Positions 60,276 to 64,000 of a stretch of 64,000 nt of DNA are shown here, one piece after another (position 1 is the stretch's first letter; every line of letters begins with the position of its first letter). The DNA lies in the NCBI GenBank assembly GCA_030549775.1, contig CM060173.1:63988367-64052366 (forward strand). Reading direction: 5' to 3'. This DNA is from Tamarix chinensis (taxonomy: Eukaryota > Streptophyta > Magnoliopsida > Caryophyllales > Tamaricaceae). Made by a program: the position numbers and the translations under genes. Below the pieces are notes generated by a model, which made no database searches, had not been told where the DNA came from, and saw only the letters and a list, made by a program, of their open reading frames with translations.

Positions 60276-61454
60276 TATCCCATAAAAATATTACAAATTA
60301 GATATCTCTAAAAAATACAAAATACTCTCATGCTTAGAGACAACTAATTCATATTTGTATAATATATCAGGTTATTCAGTTGCTAATAAGGTCTTAGCAT
60401 AATTAAATCATCACTTATATATATACACACACACGCGCGCGCACGCACAAACACACACACATATAACTTCATATAATGATTTAAACTAAAAATGATATTC
60501 ATATACAAAGGTTAAAACAATGCCTTAAAGCTATTAGAAATCCTAAGGCAAAAATAACACTATGTACATCAAAAGGTTGCTACAAACTAAAAACTAACGT
60601 GAACCATCCTACAAAGAGTCATATATATCATCATCACTATCACTCTCAAAGTTCACTTATGTTGAAGAGTCATTTCTCCTTCACTTCATCATCGCTCATG
60701 ATGGAAACTTTATAGTAAATACTCGTAAGTAAGTTATGATGAAATTTCTAGTGGTCATCTATCACCATCAACTATTTAGCTATATAATCATAATGTATCA
60801 CAAACACATTTCCCTAAAAAAATATTAGGTGTTGTACATCAATGATAAACAACTTTAATATCTAGTTATAAGCACTATCTATGGCTCCATCTAAGGTAGG
60901 GTCAATAGCAAGTGATACGATATAAACATATATAGATGAAAGTACAAATGACTCTCCATTAATTGACCCAGCTCCCCATATAACTAGAACATATGAATCC
61001 TTATATTTTTATAGAGAGACATCCAAAAATTTTGTGGAGGGTATATTATAAATACACATGTCATATCACTATCTACACATGATCATAACTACACAATCTA
61101 TCATCAATGTTACTCTTTGAGCCTTTTAAATTCTAAAATATGTAAATTCCTTAATCAAACTAATAATAAATATATAATATCATATATTAAACAACTACAT
61201 AAACATTAAAATGTCAACCTGACCTATTCCAAGTAGGTAACAGTAGCTAAGTAATAAATCAAGCAATAAAATTAATATTTGACCAACATTATTTATCTCT
61301 AGGACACCACCAAAATAGTAGCTAACTAATAGTTAAGCAAAAGATAACACCACCAACAGTTTCAATGAATTCATAATGTAGAAACTTGTATGTGTGAATT
61401 AAGCATGAAAATACCAAAAATTTTGAACACGACAGCAACTAAAATTAGAACAAC
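60276..61454. other. DNA upstream of the CACTA fragment, no gene
   Basis: AT-rich, with a CA/CG/TA microsatellite at 60418-60463. It may be the 5' part of the CACTA element (leader and subterminal region), but I could not identify a CACTA terminus. Confidence 0.4.
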
Positions 61455-64000
61455 ATTGTAGTATCCAAAACATTCCTAACCCAAATTCCTAGGTGATTCA
61501 TATCCTCATCCCTTCTCTAACACTTGAACCTTGTGTGGGCCTTTTTCAATTCCTTTCAAACCCTCATTTCACCTTTCTACCCTTCAAAACCCTAGTTTTT
61601 AATTCAGCCTACCAGCAATTGATCGACCTTACCTTCGGTCAATCGACGCTAGGTGATTTTTACCATTTTTAATTTGCTTAATGTTTTTTACCATAAAAAA
61701 ATTATATGCATAATATTTTTATATATTTGGGTTATTAAATTAATTCCTCACCTTTCTCTAATTTTTCATAAATTTTTGATCAGTTTTAGCATTATAAATT
61801 ATTTATTGGATTTTTTGCCTTACCTATACCATTTTTAATCATTATTGATTTTAGTGGACATACGAGATTCTAAATTATAATCTCCATACATCCTAATATT
61901 AGATCCTACATGTTCCTTGCTCATTTAACCAAAAATCTAACCATAATCACCTCTATCACCATCCACTAACTCTCTTACACTCTTTCACCAATGTCAATCA
62001 CTCCTCTTTCTTGCAAGTAACCTTCCATCTAATTTCTCTTCCTCTATCCTACAAATTTTTGATAGCTGTAAGGGGATTGTGCCCTTTTATGGTTATTTTT
62101 ATAATTAGGAATATTCTTGAACATCTACTTTTTTCTCTCATCTCTTCTAATTCTTATTGATTTATTCTTAGTTACCTCTTGGTTCCTAAGCCTCCTTATT
62201 CATTTCTTCCCATCTTTTAAATTCCAAAATCTTTAATTTTAACTCTTTAATACTTATTCTAAGCAAAAGAGATTTAAGTTCATAAATTAGAGAAGATTGA
62301 ATCAAGCTTATTCAAGCCCCATTTTTGAAATATTAAGGGTTATTCGCACGTCTTTTGATTGTTATATTCTATTCTAACCTTTTATATTTTCTCCATTTCT
62401 AATTTTTGTATTATTCTTTTAAGTGATCAAAATGTGGAAGGAGCTCATTAGGGGTATTTTTACTTAGAGATCGGTGTATCCTTTAGTAAGGATACATGTC
62501 TCTAGTTTAGGAATTTTTATGACTAGGTGTTAATTTTATAAATTTTCATATTAGCATGTTGAATAATAGAAATCATGAGAGGCTTTATTTTAAACTCATA
62601 TCCACGTATTAATTAGTAAATTTGTGATTTTCTATGTTTTGTGATTTAATATGAAATGCCTATTTTATGACTTGTCAGGCTTTGCCTTAAAATTTCAATC
62701 ATAATAGCATATTTGGTGATATTAATATTTTATTTTAGGATTAAGACTAATTATTTTAAATTATGGTAATTGGTGTAGTATGTTAAGGTTGCAATATTTA
62801 TTATTATAATTTGTTTTATTTAGTTGTTCCAACTTAATTTAATTATATTTTTGAGTTAGTAATAATATAAGAGTGGTTATGTGCAAATTTTGGTGAATTT
62901 GAAAGATTGTTGACTTTTATAGATCATACGATAGTCTCAGACTAAGGGGTAAATTTTTCTCCTTGTTTTTGTAGAAAATAAGTATATCATTGTATTCTTT
63001 AACGTTCTTACAATAAATTTTATATATAATATGTTATGATTTATATGGGAATGGCTTGAGTTACGAAGATAATAAATTTGGTGATGCTTAAGCGAACTAT
63101 GGGCATTTTGGCCTTTATAGTTGAAATATGGAAATTTAACATTGTATAAATATTTTTGGGTTATAAAAATGTTAAGTGTGTTTTGTGAAACATTAAGGAC
63201 AAATAAGAATAGCCTTACGGTCTATTTCCTTATATAATATCACTTTTTTTTTATTGGTTTGCCTTATGAATTATATTTTCTTCATATAGTTATAACAAGT
63301 TTAATTTAATTAACCTTGATACATTCCTAAGCATTTAATTTAAACACAATGATAACTAGAGGTCATTTGAATAAGTCAATAAGTAGATTTTTCATGATAA
63401 TTTAATGGTATTAAAAGTCAAAGTTTGATATAATTAAGTAAATCAAGTGATTCATTTTTGTATGCTAAGTGTTGGTTAATGATTTTATAAAACACTAGTA
63501 TTTAAAGTGGAATATCACATGAGATGGGACCAAAATGATTCCAAGTGTTGAATAATTTGATTATTTAATTATATTGCTTGGTCATAACAAAATGAAGGGA
63601 TCCTAATCTACTATTTCTTATCAATCCACCGGATTATAGGGGTGTGCATGTTTAAGTATTAGAAGTTTAGTAATGAACTAAGCATTTTCTACCTTGAATG
63701 TGAGAATATTAGTGAAATTAACTAACTTTCTCCATCTAGGGGGAAATGGGGAACAAATGTCACATATCATTGAGATTAACTATCTTTATCTCAACTAGGC
63801 GAGAGAAGAGGAGTGGTTCTATTACAAGTGATTCTCTGATCTCAATATGACTAAGTAAATGAATTATTTAATCACATAATGATAAAATTTATATAAAACT
63901 TTCTCTTAGATCATCTCATATTTTGAGCATCTATGCATATATATTTTCTATCTTTTCATTATGTTGTTTTTGATTTGCATGAGCTTTTTATATGGATGTA
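61455..64000 (+). mobile_element. Probable diverged giant LTR copy 4, opposite orientation
   Basis: The start, TGTAGTATCCAAAA, resembles TGTAATACCCCAAAA, the probable 5' end of the family. The following landmarks then occur in the order expected of the minus strand of copy 1: pyrimidine-rich DNA with AAAACCCTAG (61500-62050), TTGTAGAAAATAAG (62971), GGGCATTTTGG (63102) and a box-like AATCCACCGGATTATAGGGG (63624). It runs off the window. No coding is seen. Confidence 0.45.

Overview
This is a plant nuclear window and almost certainly from a eudicot. It is AT-rich, its one clear gene is cut by GT-AG introns, its telomere-type repeat is the Arabidopsis form TTTAGGG, and most of the DNA is plant transposable elements (Athila, Tekay/Del-like LTRs, copia, LINE, CACTA, Mutator-like, MITE). 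I cannot name the species.

Layout. 1-1365: sequence without a recognisable gene. 1366-19123: a giant solo LTR of about 5.0 kb (ends TGTAACA...TATTACA). A complete 12.75-kb Athila-lineage Ty3/gypsy element (1488-14238) is nested in it, with long LTRs, an Asp-tRNA primer site, decayed gag-pol and a long ATHILA ORF-1/env-like frame. 19124-23400: an AC-rich repeat, a long TA microsatellite and the 3' end of a fossil Ty1/copia element. 23427-40954: the only host gene I can support, a tyrosine aminotransferase-family gene on the minus strand. Its seven exons join without a stop into 422 codons with all the PLP-site landmarks I looked for. They are spread over 17 kb by introns that hold a truncated gypsy element, a LINE 3' end and a partial duplication of exon 3. 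A MITE-like element (40961-41818) sits directly upstream of its TATA-like box.

42426-44823: the most unusual locus. It is a 2380-bp Mutator-like element with a perfect 9-bp target-site duplication and imperfect inverted ends. It carries a GC-rich exon-like segment, an intron-like segment and about 870 bp of TTTAGGG repeats. 44824-49639: AT-rich DNA with dispersed repeats. 49640-50515: a Ty3/gypsy integrase C-terminal fragment (minus). 50516-59418: a rearranged composite of LTRs of the same family as the one at 1366. It ends in a CACTA Tnp2 fragment (59419-60275), not in the missing half of the integrase. 61455-64000: a probable diverged copy of the same LTR family in the opposite orientation, running off the window.

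The strongest candidates for something undescribed are (1) the telomere-repeat-bearing Mutator-like element, (2) the two triplets of CCAC...GTGG boxes conserved in all three full copies of the giant LTR, each with a TATA-like core, and (3) the hairpin motifs (ACACGGG...CCCGTGT) shared by the Athila LTRs and a period-82 array ahead of its env-like frame. All alignments were made by eye; no database was consulted.
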